Assembly: GCA_017451425.1 (NCBI GenBank)
Contig: JAFSPP010000012.1
Coordinates: 1 to 51,945 of the forward strand
Length of the DNA: 51,945 bases
Direction: 5' to 3'
Source: Clostridia bacterium
GTDB lineage: Bacteria > Bacillota > Clostridia > Oscillospirales > Acutalibacteraceae
The notes under the pieces are model-generated. The model saw only the letters and a program-made list of their open reading frames with translations, was not told where the DNA came from and ran no database searches. Each line of letters begins with the position of its first letter. Within the stretch, counting starts at the first letter, position 1. Of the stretch, positions 7,118 through 16,528 are shown in pieces. The translations under genes were made by a program, and so were the position numbers.

Positions 7118-7143
7118 GCAACCGCGGAAAACCGCGGTTGCTT
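7116..7143 (-). terminator. Terminator after the alanine symporter gene
   Basis: Arms AAGCAACCGCGG and CCGCGGTTGCTT pair perfectly around an AAAA loop, followed on the minus strand by GTTTTATT. Confidence 0.85.
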
Positions 7144-7158
7144 TATCATAAGTTCTTC

Positions 7159-8577
7159 TTATTTCTTTGTGACGTCGATTTCCTTCTGCTTTGCAAAGTA
7201 AGCCTTTGTCTCCTTGGAGATTACACCGCCGAGGGCTACGAGAGCTATAAGGTTCGGAATTGCCATGAGGCCGTTGAATACATCAGCGATGTTCCATACA
7301 ACATCGAGTGCAAGGAACGGACCTGCGAATGTGAAGAGTACGAAGAGAACTCTGAAAACAAGAACTGCCTTCTTTGAGTTTGTGAGGTACTCTACACAGC
7401 GCTCTGAGTAGTAGTCCCATCCGAGGATGGTTGTGAAAGCGAAGAGCGCAAGGCAGATGGCTACAAGGAACTTGGAGACGTCTGCCGGCCACGGGAATGT
7501 CTCTGCCCAGGCGAGCTGTGTGACGGCTGCGCCGCGAAGCTCATCAGTGTTGGCATAAGCGCCCGTGAGGATGATTGAAAGACCTGTAAGAGTACAGATT
7601 ACGATTGTGTCGAGGAAAGTACCTGTCATTGTGACAAGACCCTGGCGTACGGGCTCCTTTGTCTTTGCGGCGGCTGCTGCGATGGGAGCTGAACCGAGAC
7701 CTGCCTCGTTCGAGAAGATACCGCGGCCGATACCCTTCTGCATGGCAAGCTTGATGGCTGCGCCTGCGAAACCGCCGACTGCTGCCTGAGCCGTGAAGGC
7801 GCCCTTGAAGATGAGGCCTATGGCCATCGGGAGAGCCTTTATGTTAAGAAGTACACAGACAAGTGCAAGTACAAAGTAAAGAACGCACATGAAAGGTACG
7901 ATTCTTTCGGCAACTGCTGAGATTCTCTTGATACCGCCGACAACAACGAGGGCAACGAGAGTCGTGAAGACAACTGCTGCGATAACAGCGACGATTGTCG
8001 TGTTTGCGCCGAATTTATTAAATACAACGGGGGAATCGATAACATTTGAAAAAGCGGAAACGATACCGTTCATCTGAGTCATGGTACCGATACCGAGGAG
8101 ACCTGCGAGAGCTCCGAAGAGTGCGAAGAGTTTGCCGAGCCATTTCCACTTCTCGCCCATACCTTTTTCGATGTAGAGGAACGGACCGCCGAGGTAGTGT
8201 CCCTCACCTTTGTCCTCTCTGTAAAGTACGGCAAGGAGGCCCTCTGAGTACTTTGTGGCCATACCGAGTACGGCTGCGAAAAGCATCCAGAAGAGAGCGC
8301 CGGGGCCGCCTACACAGATAGCCGTGGCAACACCGACGATGTTACCTGTACCTACTGTTGCGGAAAGAGCGGTGCAGAGAGCCTGGAACGAAGTTACTTC
8401 ACCTTCGCCGTCCTCTTCATTCTGTACCATATACTTGAGTGCTCTGCCGAGATGGAGGAACTGTACTCCGCCCGATCTTGCAGTGAGGAAAGCGCCGACT
8501 GCTATGATGAGAATGATAAGGGGCCAGCCCCAGACAAAGTCATCGATCTTGGTTACAATATTACCGAATTGCTCCAT
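7159..8577 (-). CDS. Alanine/glycine:cation symporter (AGCS family)
   Basis: The 472-residue polytopic membrane protein matches the AGCS/AlsT family along its length. It shows the N-terminal 'DDFVWGWPLIILIIAVGAFLT' region, the signature stretch around VGTGNIVGVATAI followed by GGPGALFWM, and GRGIFSNEAGLGSAPIAAAA in the middle. Such proteins import alanine or glycine with sodium or protons. Length is normal. AAAGGAAG precedes the ATG, and the gene has its own promoter and terminator, so it is a single transcription unit. Confidence 0.93.
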   Translation of the reverse strand: MEQFGNIVTKIDDFVWGWPLIILIIAVGAFLTARSGGVQFLHLGRALKYMVQNEEDGEGEVTSFQALCTALSATVGTGNIVGVATAICVGGPGALFWMLFAAVLGMATKYSEGLLAVLYREDKGEGHYLGGPFLYIEKGMGEKWKWLGKLFALFGALAGLLGIGTMTQMNGIVSAFSNVIDSPVVFNKFGANTTIVAVIAAVVFTTLVALVVVGGIKRISAVAERIVPFMCVLYFVLALVCVLLNIKALPMAIGLIFKGAFTAQAAVGGFAGAAIKLAMQKGIGRGIFSNEAGLGSAPIAAAAAKTKEPVRQGLVTMTGTFLDTIVICTLTGLSIILTGAYANTDELRGAAVTQLAWAETFPWPADVSKFLVAICLALFAFTTILGWDYYSERCVEYLTNSKKAVLVFRVLFVLFTFAGPFLALDVVWNIADVFNGLMAIPNLIALVALGGVISKETKAYFAKQKEIDVTKK

Positions 8578-8630
8578 TGTGTCATCTTCCTTTCGTCAGT
8601 TAACGATTTAGTGCGCTGAAGTATGAAAAA

Positions 8631-8660
8631 AGTATACTATAAAGGAAAAGGTGTATTCAA
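8631..8660 (-). promoter_or_regulatory. Promoter of the alanine symporter gene
   Basis: On the minus strand TTGAAT (8660-8655), 18 bases, TATACT (8636-8631). It lies in the 295-base gap 8578-8872, which otherwise shows only A+T-rich DNA and the terminator at 8819-8850. No small gene or riboswitch was recognised there. Confidence 0.55.
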
Positions 8661-8818
8661 GGTAACAAATATATAAAAATTGACATATCTTTTCTTTCCA
8701 AATTTGTAACTATTGTTTAAGGTTGTTTTAAGGAACACGGGTTATAGTGTAAGTGCAGTAAGGGACTAGTCACCCCTTCACTCACTTTTTCATTTCATTT
8801 TCTCCTATTTTAACGAAG

Positions 8819-8850
8819 AACGCCGATGGCTCCCCACCATCGGCGTTTTT
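8819..8850. terminator. Terminator-like hairpin downstream of the small membrane protein gene
   Basis: Arms AACGCCGATGG (8819-8829) and CCATCGGCGTT (8837-8847) around a seven-base loop. The T-run is good on the plus strand (TTTTT) and weaker on the minus strand, where it would end the trmB-linked transcript. Confidence 0.65.
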
Positions 8851-8872
8851 CGTTTATTCTGCGTTGTTTTTA

Positions 8873-9271
8873 TCAATACTGGTTTCTTCTCCTGATCGCC
8901 TTAATCATGGCTATTATCATGGACACGAAGAGGCTCAGGAAGAATACTACGGCCATGGCGAGGAAAGTTACGGAATATGCTCCGAAATTCGGGCACATCG
9001 CCTGCTGCTCAACCGTAAGATACGCCATATTGTTTTCCGCTATCTTTTCAAAAGAAGAGTAGTAGGACATTGTCGCGAGGCAGGAAAAGCCGCCGGCGAC
9101 GCCGAGAAACAGCGGAGCCAGCCATACAAGAAGGCTGTCCGTCCGAAGCGTAAAGAAAATCTGCATGAAGACAAGTCCCAGAAGTGCCAGACCGAGAACG
9201 ATTACGGGCACCAGGACACTGGTGTACTGATCAAGGAAAGCAGCGGGGTCTACATTGCCCTGCGGTGTCAT
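8873..9271 (-). CDS. Membrane protein of unknown function (three helices)
   Basis: This 132-residue protein has three hydrophobic segments near residues 17-40, 47-70 and 100-123 and a basic end (IRRRNQY). A strong AAAGGAGGAG site precedes the ATG, and trmB ends only two bases upstream, so it is cotranscribed with trmB. No family was recognised; a general membrane-associated role is all that can be said. Confidence 0.65.
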   Translation of the reverse strand: MTPQGNVDPAAFLDQYTSVLVPVIVLGLALLGLVFMQIFFTLRTDSLLVWLAPLFLGVAGGFSCLATMSYYSSFEKIAENNMAYLTVEQQAMCPNFGAYSVTFLAMAVVFFLSLFVSMIIAMIKAIRRRNQY

Positions 9272-9273
9272 AT

Positions 9274-9951
9274 TTACTCCTCCTTTATGTAAGCTTCAAG
9301 CCTATAGATAGGCAGGCCCTCGGCAACGAATTTACTTTCATATTCTGTCACGATGTTTCCCTCGAAGTCGCTTGAGTGCAGATCAAGGGAGACATTTTTA
9401 AGCGCAAAACCGCACTTTGTGAACTCTTCAATCGAGTACTCAAAGAAGTGCATGTTATCCGTCTTCTGGTGGATTTCCGCACCGTCCTTCAGTATCTCTT
9501 TGTAGATATTCAGAAACCGCTCGTTTGTCAGGCGGTGAGATGTATATGCCTTTTTCGGATAGGGGCAGGAGAAATTCAGGTAAAGGCCCTCTATGCTCTT
9601 TTCCGGTATGAAGCACTGCAGGTACTCAGCCCCGCATTTTAAGAAGCGGACGTTTGGGATTCCTTCGTTCTTTGCCCGCTCCGCGGCGGATACGATGACG
9701 TTTCCGACCTTCTCAACGGCGATGTAGTTATACTCGGGATGCAGTTTCGCGAGTTCACATACAAACTGTCCTTTTCCGCAGCCTATCTCCATGTATACGG
9801 GATTTGCATTGCCGAAAAGTTCTTCAAAATCGAGGTAGTTTTTCTTCTCCTTCGCGGTCTCGAAGTTCCTGTCCTCTGAAACAAGTGTCAAAAGCAGTCC
9901 CTCGCAGGCGTCAATGCGCTCGTCGAGGTACTTCTTTTTTCTCATTCTCAT
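9274..9951 (-). CDS. trmB: tRNA (guanine-N7-)-methyltransferase TrmB, variant active-site loop
   Basis: The 225-residue protein has the SAM-binding motif YMEIGCGKGQFV near residue 53, and the later KTDN...FEYS and TEYESKF motifs of TrmB, which makes m7G46 in tRNA. The usual 'NFSDPWPKKRHxKRRLT' segment is here NFSCPYPKKAYTSHRLT. The Asp, His and one Arg that I recall as functionally important in E. coli TrmB are replaced by Cys, Tyr and His, while the later Asp (KTD) and Thr/Glu (TEYE) positions are kept. The start overlaps the stop of the preceding gene by four bases (ATGA). Confidence 0.85.
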   Translation of the reverse strand: MRMRKKKYLDERIDACEGLLLTLVSEDRNFETAKEKKNYLDFEELFGNANPVYMEIGCGKGQFVCELAKLHPEYNYIAVEKVGNVIVSAAERAKNEGIPNVRFLKCGAEYLQCFIPEKSIEGLYLNFSCPYPKKAYTSHRLTNERFLNIYKEILKDGAEIHQKTDNMHFFEYSIEEFTKCGFALKNVSLDLHSSDFEGNIVTEYESKFVAEGLPIYRLEAYIKEE

Positions 9952-10958
9952 TCTTCATCTTCTCCCAGGAATTCTTTGTCGGAGAAGAGGGAGCTGACTC
10001 CCCTTCTGATACCCGCGAGCCTGTCACGGTTTTTGTAGAAGCTGCGGGCGGTTCTCTTCGAGAAGGAATAGATGCTCATGGCGAGCACCGCGCTCGTGGC
10101 GTTCATCCTGAGAAGATCACTGTCAGAGACGTGATTCATGGCATCTTTGTAATCCACATCCATTATGAGGTTGTAGGCGGAATCTCCGGCCTTCATCGTC
10201 TTTACGGCATTTATAATGTCCGGTCCGAACACGGCATCATAGCCTATGTCGATGAAGTTTGCCATCTCGACGCGGCCTATGCCGAGTACATCGGTGAGAA
10301 ATCCCGGAATTGTCAGATTTTCTATTGAGGATGCCATCTTCATTATGTACTCGGTCAGGCGATTTGCCGCGTCATCTGCGAGGAAGCGGTCAACCGCCGC
10401 GGCAATCGTGCCGGAGGCCGCCTCGGCAAACTTCTCATTGAAAATGATGGATGCCATGGTGCCTTCAGTGATCAGGCCGAGTATTTTTACAATCTCACCG
10501 GTCAGGTTCTTTATGAGTTCATCGCGGTCAGTCTTTTCCGCGAGGTATTTCTCAATGTTCTTTCGAAGAAAATCGCGGTAGTCGCCCCTGCCGGACGACC
10601 TGGACCTTCGTGTGAAGAACGCAGTTACGCTATTTAACGAGTATCTGCCCAGGTAGTCGTAGAGGAACCAGAGGAGGCCCTTCTTAAACTGCTCACGCGC
10701 ATGGAGCCTTTCCATCACGAAGACGGCTGTGCTCATTGCCGTGGGCAGCACCTTGTTCAAGGCAGTCCTTGTTATCTGAGCAATATATTTCTGTGAGAAC
10801 GGCAGAATACCCTGCACGGGTATCGTAAAGCCCTCCGCAACTTTTATTTCGGTCTTGGGCTGGATGAGTATGCGCTGAGTCAGGGCGCTGCCGGCATAAG
10901 CCAGTGCACCTATCGCCAGAACGTCAGGCGTATACTTTCTGTTTTTCTTCTTTGCCAT
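9948..10958 (-). CDS. Conserved-looking protein of unknown function upstream of trmB
   Basis: A 336-residue protein starting MAKKKNRKYTPDVLAIGALA; a GTG three codons earlier is possible, but AGGCGGTG is better spaced to ATG 10958. It has a basic N-terminus, one weakly hydrophobic segment near residues 13-30, and otherwise amphipathic helices. These include a long stretch (about 135-300) of repeated helix-like segments such as KFAEAASGTIAAAVDRFLAD. This recalls DUF445-type or membrane-peripheral helical proteins, but I cannot name a family. It overlaps trmB by four bases and so belongs to the same operon. Confidence 0.6.
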   Translation of the reverse strand: MAKKKNRKYTPDVLAIGALAYAGSALTQRILIQPKTEIKVAEGFTIPVQGILPFSQKYIAQITRTALNKVLPTAMSTAVFVMERLHAREQFKKGLLWFLYDYLGRYSLNSVTAFFTRRSRSSGRGDYRDFLRKNIEKYLAEKTDRDELIKNLTGEIVKILGLITEGTMASIIFNEKFAEAASGTIAAAVDRFLADDAANRLTEYIMKMASSIENLTIPGFLTDVLGIGRVEMANFIDIGYDAVFGPDIINAVKTMKAGDSAYNLIMDVDYKDAMNHVSDSDLLRMNATSAVLAMSIYSFSKRTARSFYKNRDRLAGIRRGVSSLFSDKEFLGEDEE

Positions 10959-11023
10959 GATACTCACCGCCTTTGGGTTTATTACTAAATGATTATAAAT
11001 AAAAACAATGATACCCGCAAGTC

Positions 11024-11698
11024 TTACGAGAAATTCTCAAAGTTCTCATCGAGCATGCACTTTCTCGTTATATGGACGAAAACGGGCTCGACTGAAATGA
11101 GCTCAAGCACCCTTGTTATAAGGATATTCGGGTTTATTCCGAATGTGGGATTGCTCGGTAATGTCAGTAAAACAGTTGTAATTTTGTCATCGTCGGACCA
11201 GATTTTCACATCTTTTATATGTCCTGTCAAGGCAATTTCCTTTACAATCTTCTGTTTTCCCTGCTTTCCGACCTTGGAAATCGTCAGATTCTCATCGGCC
11301 AGTTCCTCAGAAACCGCGTTGTTAAAGGCTTCCCGAGACATCTGCTCCTGCTTTATCTCAATTTTATATCTCGAGAAAGCAACAAGCTGAGCCTTCTTTA
11401 CGGGCTCCTTCACATCGATTATGCGGATATCCGGGGGCATTACCTTTTCAAGCCTTGATTTCACCTCTTCAAAGGACATATCCCCGTTCAGTCTGATATC
11501 AAGTATCTCCGAAAGACCCTCCATGCCGAGTGACAGAGGCATGGCGAAATTCATATACGGTCTCGGATTGAAACCTTCCGTGTACCAGAGAGGTATCTCC
11601 GCCCTCGAGATTGCCCTGGAGAAACAGCGCATGAGGTCGAGGTGGGAGATGTATTTCGCGTCGCCGCGCTTCTCAAAGAAGATTCTTGCATTTTGCAT
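11024..11698 (-). CDS. DUF2344 / TIGR03936-family radical SAM-associated protein
   Basis: The 224-residue protein begins ARIFFEKRGDAKYISHLDLM and continues ISRAEIPLWYTEGFNPRP, the hallmark of the DUF2344 family. Members occur fused to or next to the TIGR03960 radical SAM protein. Here the gene starts 26 bases inside the end of that partner, so the two are coupled. The family's activity is not established; the constant pairing suggests a shared RNA- or ribosome-linked modification. GGAGG lies eight bases before the ATG. Confidence 0.88.
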   Translation of the reverse strand: MQNARIFFEKRGDAKYISHLDLMRCFSRAISRAEIPLWYTEGFNPRPYMNFAMPLSLGMEGLSEILDIRLNGDMSFEEVKSRLEKVMPPDIRIIDVKEPVKKAQLVAFSRYKIEIKQEQMSREAFNNAVSEELADENLTISKVGKQGKQKIVKEIALTGHIKDVKIWSDDDKITTVLLTLPSNPTFGINPNILITRVLELISVEPVFVHITRKCMLDENFENFS

Positions 11699-13532
11699 CG
11701 CAATTGCCTCCGTTTAATGATGAAGCGCCGCACGCGGCACATTTTATTCTGCAGTGAGGAGTGGTCTCATTCCTCTTGGACTTCTCGTTCTCACGGATGA
11801 GGAACTCCTTGGTGACACCGTAATCGAGATGGTCCCATGGCAGGATTTCCTCGTAGCTGCGGCGTCTGTAGGCATACCAGGTCGGATCAACGCCGCAGTT
11901 TTTAAAAGCCTGCTGCCAGAGATCGAAGCGAAGCTGGTCATCCCAGGAGTCAAATTTACAGCCGAGATTGTGGGCCTCGAGCAGGACCTTGCCGAGTCGT
12001 CTGTCGCCTCTCGCGAAGACGGCCTCGAGGAAGATTGTGTCCGTGTGATGAGCAGAGAGGTGAATGTGCGACTTCGGCACCCTCGTCTGCTCGAACAGGT
12101 AGGCGCGCTTCTTATCCAGTTCCTCAGTGGTGGCCTGCGGCTCCCACTGGAACGGTGTATGAGGCTTCGGCACGAACGGAGAAGCGCTGACATTGATTAC
12201 GAGCTGCTTTCCCTTCGGCTTGTCCGGTGTGCGGTAATACTCCGTCACAACGCGTCTGGAGAGGTTTACTATCTCCTCTATATCCTCGAATGTCTCAGTA
12301 GGTAAACCGAGCATGAAATAGAGCTTGACCGTCGTCCAGCCGCCTTTGAAGGCAATGCGGACGGTGCTCAGTATCTCCTCCTCGGTGATATTCTTGTTTA
12401 TCGCGTCACGCAGACGCTGTGAACCGGCCTCGGGAGCAAACGTGAGGCCGCTCTTTCTTATGAGTTTCATCTTCTCGACAAGTTCGTCGGAGAAGTTATC
12501 CACACGCAACGAGGGAAGGCTTATGTTTACATTCTTCTCCTGCGTCCAGTCAATCATGTCGTTGAGCAATGGCTGAATGCCCGTGTAGTCGGATGTGGAC
12601 AGTGAGATAAGGCTTATCTCATCATAGCCTGTATTCTTTATCAGAGCCTTGGCCTGCTCATTTGCGAGCTCCGGGGACTTCTCCCTTATGGGGCGGTAGA
12701 TAAAGCCCGCCTGGCAGAATCGGCATCCGCGAATGCAGCCGCGGAAGAGTTCCTCGCTTACGCGGTCGTGCACAACCTCTATGAAGGGTACTATGAATCT
12801 GTCCGGATAGGGCGCCTTGTTCAGATCACTGACTATCCTCTTGTGCACGACGGCGGGCGCTCCGTTTTTCGGTGTGACTGCGTCTATGGTGCCGTCCGCT
12901 TTGTAGGTGACATCATAAAGCGAGGGCACATATACACCCTGTATGCCTGCCACTACGGTGAGGAATTCCTCCTTGCCCGCTCCGCGGTCCTTGTACTCTT
13001 TGTAGAGATTGAGGAAATCGTTCATTATCTCCTCGCCGTCGCCGAGTAAAAACGCGTCGACAAAGTCGCAGATGGGCTCCGCGTTCGACGCGCAGGGGCC
13101 GCCGGCGACAACGAAGTTCTTAAGGTCGTGTCGCTCGCTCGCGAGCATGGGCACGCCGCCGAGTTCCAGCATATTCAGTACATTTGAAAAGGAGAGCTCA
13201 TACATGAGCGTAAAACCTATGACATCGAAGTCCGAGAGTTTGTCCTTGGACTCGATTGCAAAGAGGGGTATGTCATTTGCCCTCATCTGTTCCTCCATGT
13301 CGGGCGCGGGAGCGAATACACGCTCGCACCAGGCATCCTCCCTGTCATTAATAAGGGAGTAGAGAATCTTCATTCCCAGATGGGACATGCCTATCTCATA
13401 TGTGTCGGGGAAGCAGAAGGCAAAGCGCAGGCCAACCGAATCAGCGCTCTTTACAACGCTGTTCAGTTCCCCTCCCGTATAGCGTCCCGGTTTCTGAACC
13501 GCGGACAGTACCTTTTCAAGTTTTGCGTCCAT
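11673..13532 (-). CDS. B12-binding-like radical SAM protein, TIGR03960 family
   Basis: The 619-residue enzyme has an N-terminal cobalamin-binding-like Rossmann region (FAFCFPDTYEIGMSHLG...) and then a radical SAM core with FRGCIRGCRFCQ, whose C-x3-C-x2-C cysteines hold the 4Fe-4S cluster. The C-terminus ends in a Cys-rich tail (CAACGASSLNGGNCDAKC), as in this family. The N-terminal domain lacks a clear DxHxxG cobalamin signature. The substrate is unknown. AAAGGTG precedes the ATG, and the DUF2344 partner overlaps its end. Confidence 0.9.
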   Translation of the reverse strand: MDAKLEKVLSAVQKPGRYTGGELNSVVKSADSVGLRFAFCFPDTYEIGMSHLGMKILYSLINDREDAWCERVFAPAPDMEEQMRANDIPLFAIESKDKLSDFDVIGFTLMYELSFSNVLNMLELGGVPMLASERHDLKNFVVAGGPCASNAEPICDFVDAFLLGDGEEIMNDFLNLYKEYKDRGAGKEEFLTVVAGIQGVYVPSLYDVTYKADGTIDAVTPKNGAPAVVHKRIVSDLNKAPYPDRFIVPFIEVVHDRVSEELFRGCIRGCRFCQAGFIYRPIREKSPELANEQAKALIKNTGYDEISLISLSTSDYTGIQPLLNDMIDWTQEKNVNISLPSLRVDNFSDELVEKMKLIRKSGLTFAPEAGSQRLRDAINKNITEEEILSTVRIAFKGGWTTVKLYFMLGLPTETFEDIEEIVNLSRRVVTEYYRTPDKPKGKQLVINVSASPFVPKPHTPFQWEPQATTEELDKKRAYLFEQTRVPKSHIHLSAHHTDTIFLEAVFARGDRRLGKVLLEAHNLGCKFDSWDDQLRFDLWQQAFKNCGVDPTWYAYRRRSYEEILPWDHLDYGVTKEFLIRENEKSKRNETTPHCRIKCAACGASSLNGGNCDAKCKNLL

Positions 13533-13548
13533 ATTTCACCTTTAAGAT

Positions 13549-13583
13549 AAGGCATCTTGAAATTTTGTTTTCAAGATGCCTTT
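13549..13583 (-). terminator. Terminator after the pnp-linked membrane protein
   Basis: Arms AAGGCATCTTGAAA and TTTCAAGATGCCTT pair around a short TTTTG loop. The T-run is weak. It separates the pnp unit from the radical SAM pair. Confidence 0.65.
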
Positions 13584-13587
13584 CGTC

Positions 13588-14274
13588 TTACTTATTCTTG
13601 CCCATTGCCTCCGGGGCACTTGTCGGCTGAATCGCGCTTATGTAATAAGCCTTACCCTTTTCTCTCAGAGTGACTTTTACGTACTTGCTCGGTGCCGGAT
13701 CGACTATGTCGCCGTTGTCGGCCTGTACGAAGCCGCTGCCGGAGAGATAAGCCACGGTTAAAACTATGGTGTTACTCTTCTCCGTCATATCGAGAACACG
13801 CGGAATGTAAGTTGCGTCAACACCCGTGATGGGGGCCTTATAGGCATTTTTCTCGGAGTCATATACAAACTCGAACGCGGACGAGGCCACCGTCTGGTGC
13901 TCTATCTCACGCTCCGCTCCGAAAAGCGAAATGAATTTCGCTTCGACTTCCTCGGCCGGGTAGAAGATCATACCGTCCTCGACTTCATATTCGTCGGTCG
14001 CTACATCGCTCTTGATGATCGCCCAGATTGAGGCCTCAATGAGCTGAGACATGTCGGCCTTCGTAATGTCGTCAAATTCGGAGATGTCGTTCATTACGAC
14101 GGGGACGAGCATTGTCTGGAACTTCTGCATCTCGGCAACCTTGGCCGCCTCACGCTTTGAGACGATTGTGTCTACTGCCGTAAGAACAATAAAGACGATA
14201 CCGACTATTGCGAGAATTATTACGAGAAAGCCCAGGGGCTTCGCCCACCTCTTATTCTGTTTCGGAGTACTCAT
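13588..14274 (-). CDS. Membrane-anchored protein of unknown function downstream of pnp
   Basis: The 228-residue protein has a short cytosolic basic start (MSTPKQNKRWAK), one transmembrane helix (about 12-35) and an extracytoplasmic alpha/beta region. That region contains the phrase YVKVTLREKGKAYYISAIQP near the end, as in small secreted domains with an NTF2-like or DUF-type fold. No family was recognised. AAGGAGG precedes the ATG 31 bases after the pnp stop, so it is probably transcribed with pnp. Confidence 0.65.
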   Translation of the reverse strand: MSTPKQNKRWAKPLGFLVIILAIVGIVFIVLTAVDTIVSKREAAKVAEMQKFQTMLVPVVMNDISEFDDITKADMSQLIEASIWAIIKSDVATDEYEVEDGMIFYPAEEVEAKFISLFGAEREIEHQTVASSAFEFVYDSEKNAYKAPITGVDATYIPRVLDMTEKSNTIVLTVAYLSGSGFVQADNGDIVDPAPSKYVKVTLREKGKAYYISAIQPTSAPEAMGKNK

Positions 14275-14305
14275 TCTCTGACCTCCTTACCGATTTATGT
14301 CGTTG

Positions 14306-16498
14306 TTATCTTCTGTTGTTTCCTCTGCGGAAATTGCCGCCCTGTCTTCTCTGAGGTCTCTCCTCTTCGATGTCGTTTTCAGGTACGGCGCCCTCTACTT
14401 CGATGAGAGCGTCACGGCGGGAGAGATTGATTCTGCCCTGGTCGTCTATCTCGATGACCTTGACGATAATCTCGTCGCCTACGGTTACAACGTCCTCAAC
14501 CTTCTCGGTGCGCTTTACATCGAGGCGGCTGATGTGAACGAGACCCTCCTTGCCGGGAGCAATCTCAACAAAGGCGCCGAAGCTCATGAGCCTCGTTACA
14601 ACGCCCTTGTAGATTGCGCCGATCTCGGGATCGTTCGCGATTGTCTCTACCATGAAGATGGCTCTCTGAGCGTCCTCAAGATCAAGAGCAGATACGAATA
14701 CCTGACCCTCGTCGTTGACGTCAACCTTACAGTTGCACTCAGCGCAGATCTTCTGGATGACCTTACCCTGCTTGCCGATAACATCGCCGATCTTCTCGGG
14801 GCTGATGGTTGTGGTAAGCATCTTGGGAGCATATTTTGAAAGCTCGGGGCGTACCTCGGGGATACACTTGAGCATTACTTCATCGAGGATGTAGATGCGG
14901 GCCTTTCTTGTCTTCTCAAAGGCCTCCTTGATGATTTCGGGTGTGAGGCCGTGAACCTTGAGGTCCATCTGGATGGCCGTGATACCCTTGTGTGTGCCGG
15001 CAACCTTGAAGTCCATGTCGCCGTAGAAGTCCTCAAGACCCTGGATGTCGACCATGGTCATGAAGTCGCCGTAGACGCCCTGCTCACCTGTGATGAGACC
15101 GCAGGAGATACCTGCTACGGGAGCCTTGATCGGAACACCTGCAGCCATGAGCGCAAGTGTGGAACCGCATACGGAGCCCTGCGATGTAGAGCCGTTTGAT
15201 GAGAGTACTTCGGAGACAACACGAATGGCGTAAGGGAAGTCCTCAACAGACGGGATTACCGGCAGGAGTGCGCGCTCTGCAAGAGCGCCGTGGCCTATCT
15301 CACGACGGCCGGGTCCGCGCGGCGGCTTTGTCTCACCTACGGAGTAGGACGGGAAGTTGTAGTGGTGGATGTAACGCTTCTCCGTGTCCTCATCGAGGCC
15401 GTCAAGACGCTGCGCGTCTGACATGGGAGCGAGTGTTGCAACGGAGAGTACCTGAGTCTGGCCTCTGGTGAACATGCCTGAACCGTGAACACGCGGAAGA
15501 AGGTCAACCTCAGCGTTGAGCGGACGGATATCGTCGATACCGCGGCCGTCTACACGCTTGTGCTCATCCTTGAGCCAGCGGCGTACGATGTGCTTCTGAA
15601 TGAGGTACATGATCTCGTCGATCTTGCCTTCCTGCTCGGGGAAGAGCTCGTCATACTTCTCATGCACCTTGTCATAGATGGGAAGAAGACGCTCGTCGCG
15701 TACATTCTTGTCGTCTGTGTCAAGAGCGGCCTCTACGTCCTTTACGCAGAAAGCCTCGATCTCGTCGAGGATTGCCGGGTCCGGATCGTTGGACTCGAAC
15801 TCAAACTTCGGCTTACCGATTTCGGCAACGATGGAGTTGATGAATTTAACAACTTCCTTGTTTGCCTCGTGGCCTGCCATGATGCACTCAAACATCTTGT
15901 CCTCGGGGATCTCGTTTGCGCCTGCCTCGATCATTGCTACGAGGTCGGCTGTTGAGGAGACTGTGAGTTTGAGCTCTGTCTTCTCTCTCTGCTCGAGTGT
16001 GGGGTTGATGACTATCTCACCGTCAACAAGACCTACATCTACGGAAGAGATGGGGCCTGCCCACGGGATGTCGGAGATGGCAATGGCGGCTGAAACGCCG
16101 ATTGCGGCTGTTATCTCGGGTGAGCAGTCAGGGTCAACCGACATAACCGTTGCAACGACAGAGCAGTCGTTTCTCATGTCCTTCGGGAAGAGCGGACGGA
16201 TGGGTCTGTCAATGCAGCGTGAAGCGAGTATAGCCTTCTCTGAAGCCTTACCTTCTCTTCTCTGGAAAGAGCCGGGGATACGGCCTACGGAGTACATCTT
16301 CTCCTCGTAGTCAACTGAGAGCGGGAAAAAGTCAACTCCCTCTCTCGGCTTTGCGGATGCCGTTACGGTGCAGAGTACGGCTGTCTCACCGTAGTTTGCG
16401 AAAACGGCCGCGTTTGCGAGGCCGGCCATCTTGCCTGTCTCAAGGCGAAGCGGTCTGCCTGCGAGGGTTGTTTCATAAACCTTGTAGTTTTCAAACAT
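14306..16498 (-). CDS. pnp: Polyribonucleotide nucleotidyltransferase (PNPase)
   Basis: The 730-residue enzyme shows the two RNase PH cores; the second has GTSQGSVCGSTLALMAAGVPI-type sequence, seen here as 'GSTSQGSVCGSTLAL'. A KH domain (ISPEKIGDVIGKQGKVIQKI) and a C-terminal S1 domain (GVVTRLMSFGAFVEI) follow, ending in an Arg-rich tail. It degrades RNA from the 3' end with phosphate. It sits downstream of rpsO, the classical order, and has a highly structured leader at 16529-16621. GGAAGG lies about eight bases before the ATG. Confidence 0.97.
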   Translation of the reverse strand: MFENYKVYETTLAGRPLRLETGKMAGLANAAVFANYGETAVLCTVTASAKPREGVDFFPLSVDYEEKMYSVGRIPGSFQRREGKASEKAILASRCIDRPIRPLFPKDMRNDCSVVATVMSVDPDCSPEITAAIGVSAAIAISDIPWAGPISSVDVGLVDGEIVINPTLEQREKTELKLTVSSTADLVAMIEAGANEIPEDKMFECIMAGHEANKEVVKFINSIVAEIGKPKFEFESNDPDPAILDEIEAFCVKDVEAALDTDDKNVRDERLLPIYDKVHEKYDELFPEQEGKIDEIMYLIQKHIVRRWLKDEHKRVDGRGIDDIRPLNAEVDLLPRVHGSGMFTRGQTQVLSVATLAPMSDAQRLDGLDEDTEKRYIHHYNFPSYSVGETKPPRGPGRREIGHGALAERALLPVIPSVEDFPYAIRVVSEVLSSNGSTSQGSVCGSTLALMAAGVPIKAPVAGISCGLITGEQGVYGDFMTMVDIQGLEDFYGDMDFKVAGTHKGITAIQMDLKVHGLTPEIIKEAFEKTRKARIYILDEVMLKCIPEVRPELSKYAPKMLTTTISPEKIGDVIGKQGKVIQKICAECNCKVDVNDEGQVFVSALDLEDAQRAIFMVETIANDPEIGAIYKGVVTRLMSFGAFVEIAPGKEGLVHISRLDVKRTEKVEDVVTVGDEIIVKVIEIDDQGRINLSRRDALIEVEGAVPENDIEEERPQRRQGGNFRRGNNRR

Positions 16499-16528
16499 TT
16501 CTTTTACCTTCCTTTTTATTTTTCAAAA

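Noticed and set aside
8661..8818. Small RNA or small gene in the gap beside the symporter
   Set aside because: No convincing promoter spacing on the plus strand and no coding frame with a ribosome site; only a terminator for the opposite unit.
14297..16310. Several plus-strand frames of 90-210 codons over pnp
   Set aside because: They mirror the codon usage of pnp and contain no recognisable domain or start signal.
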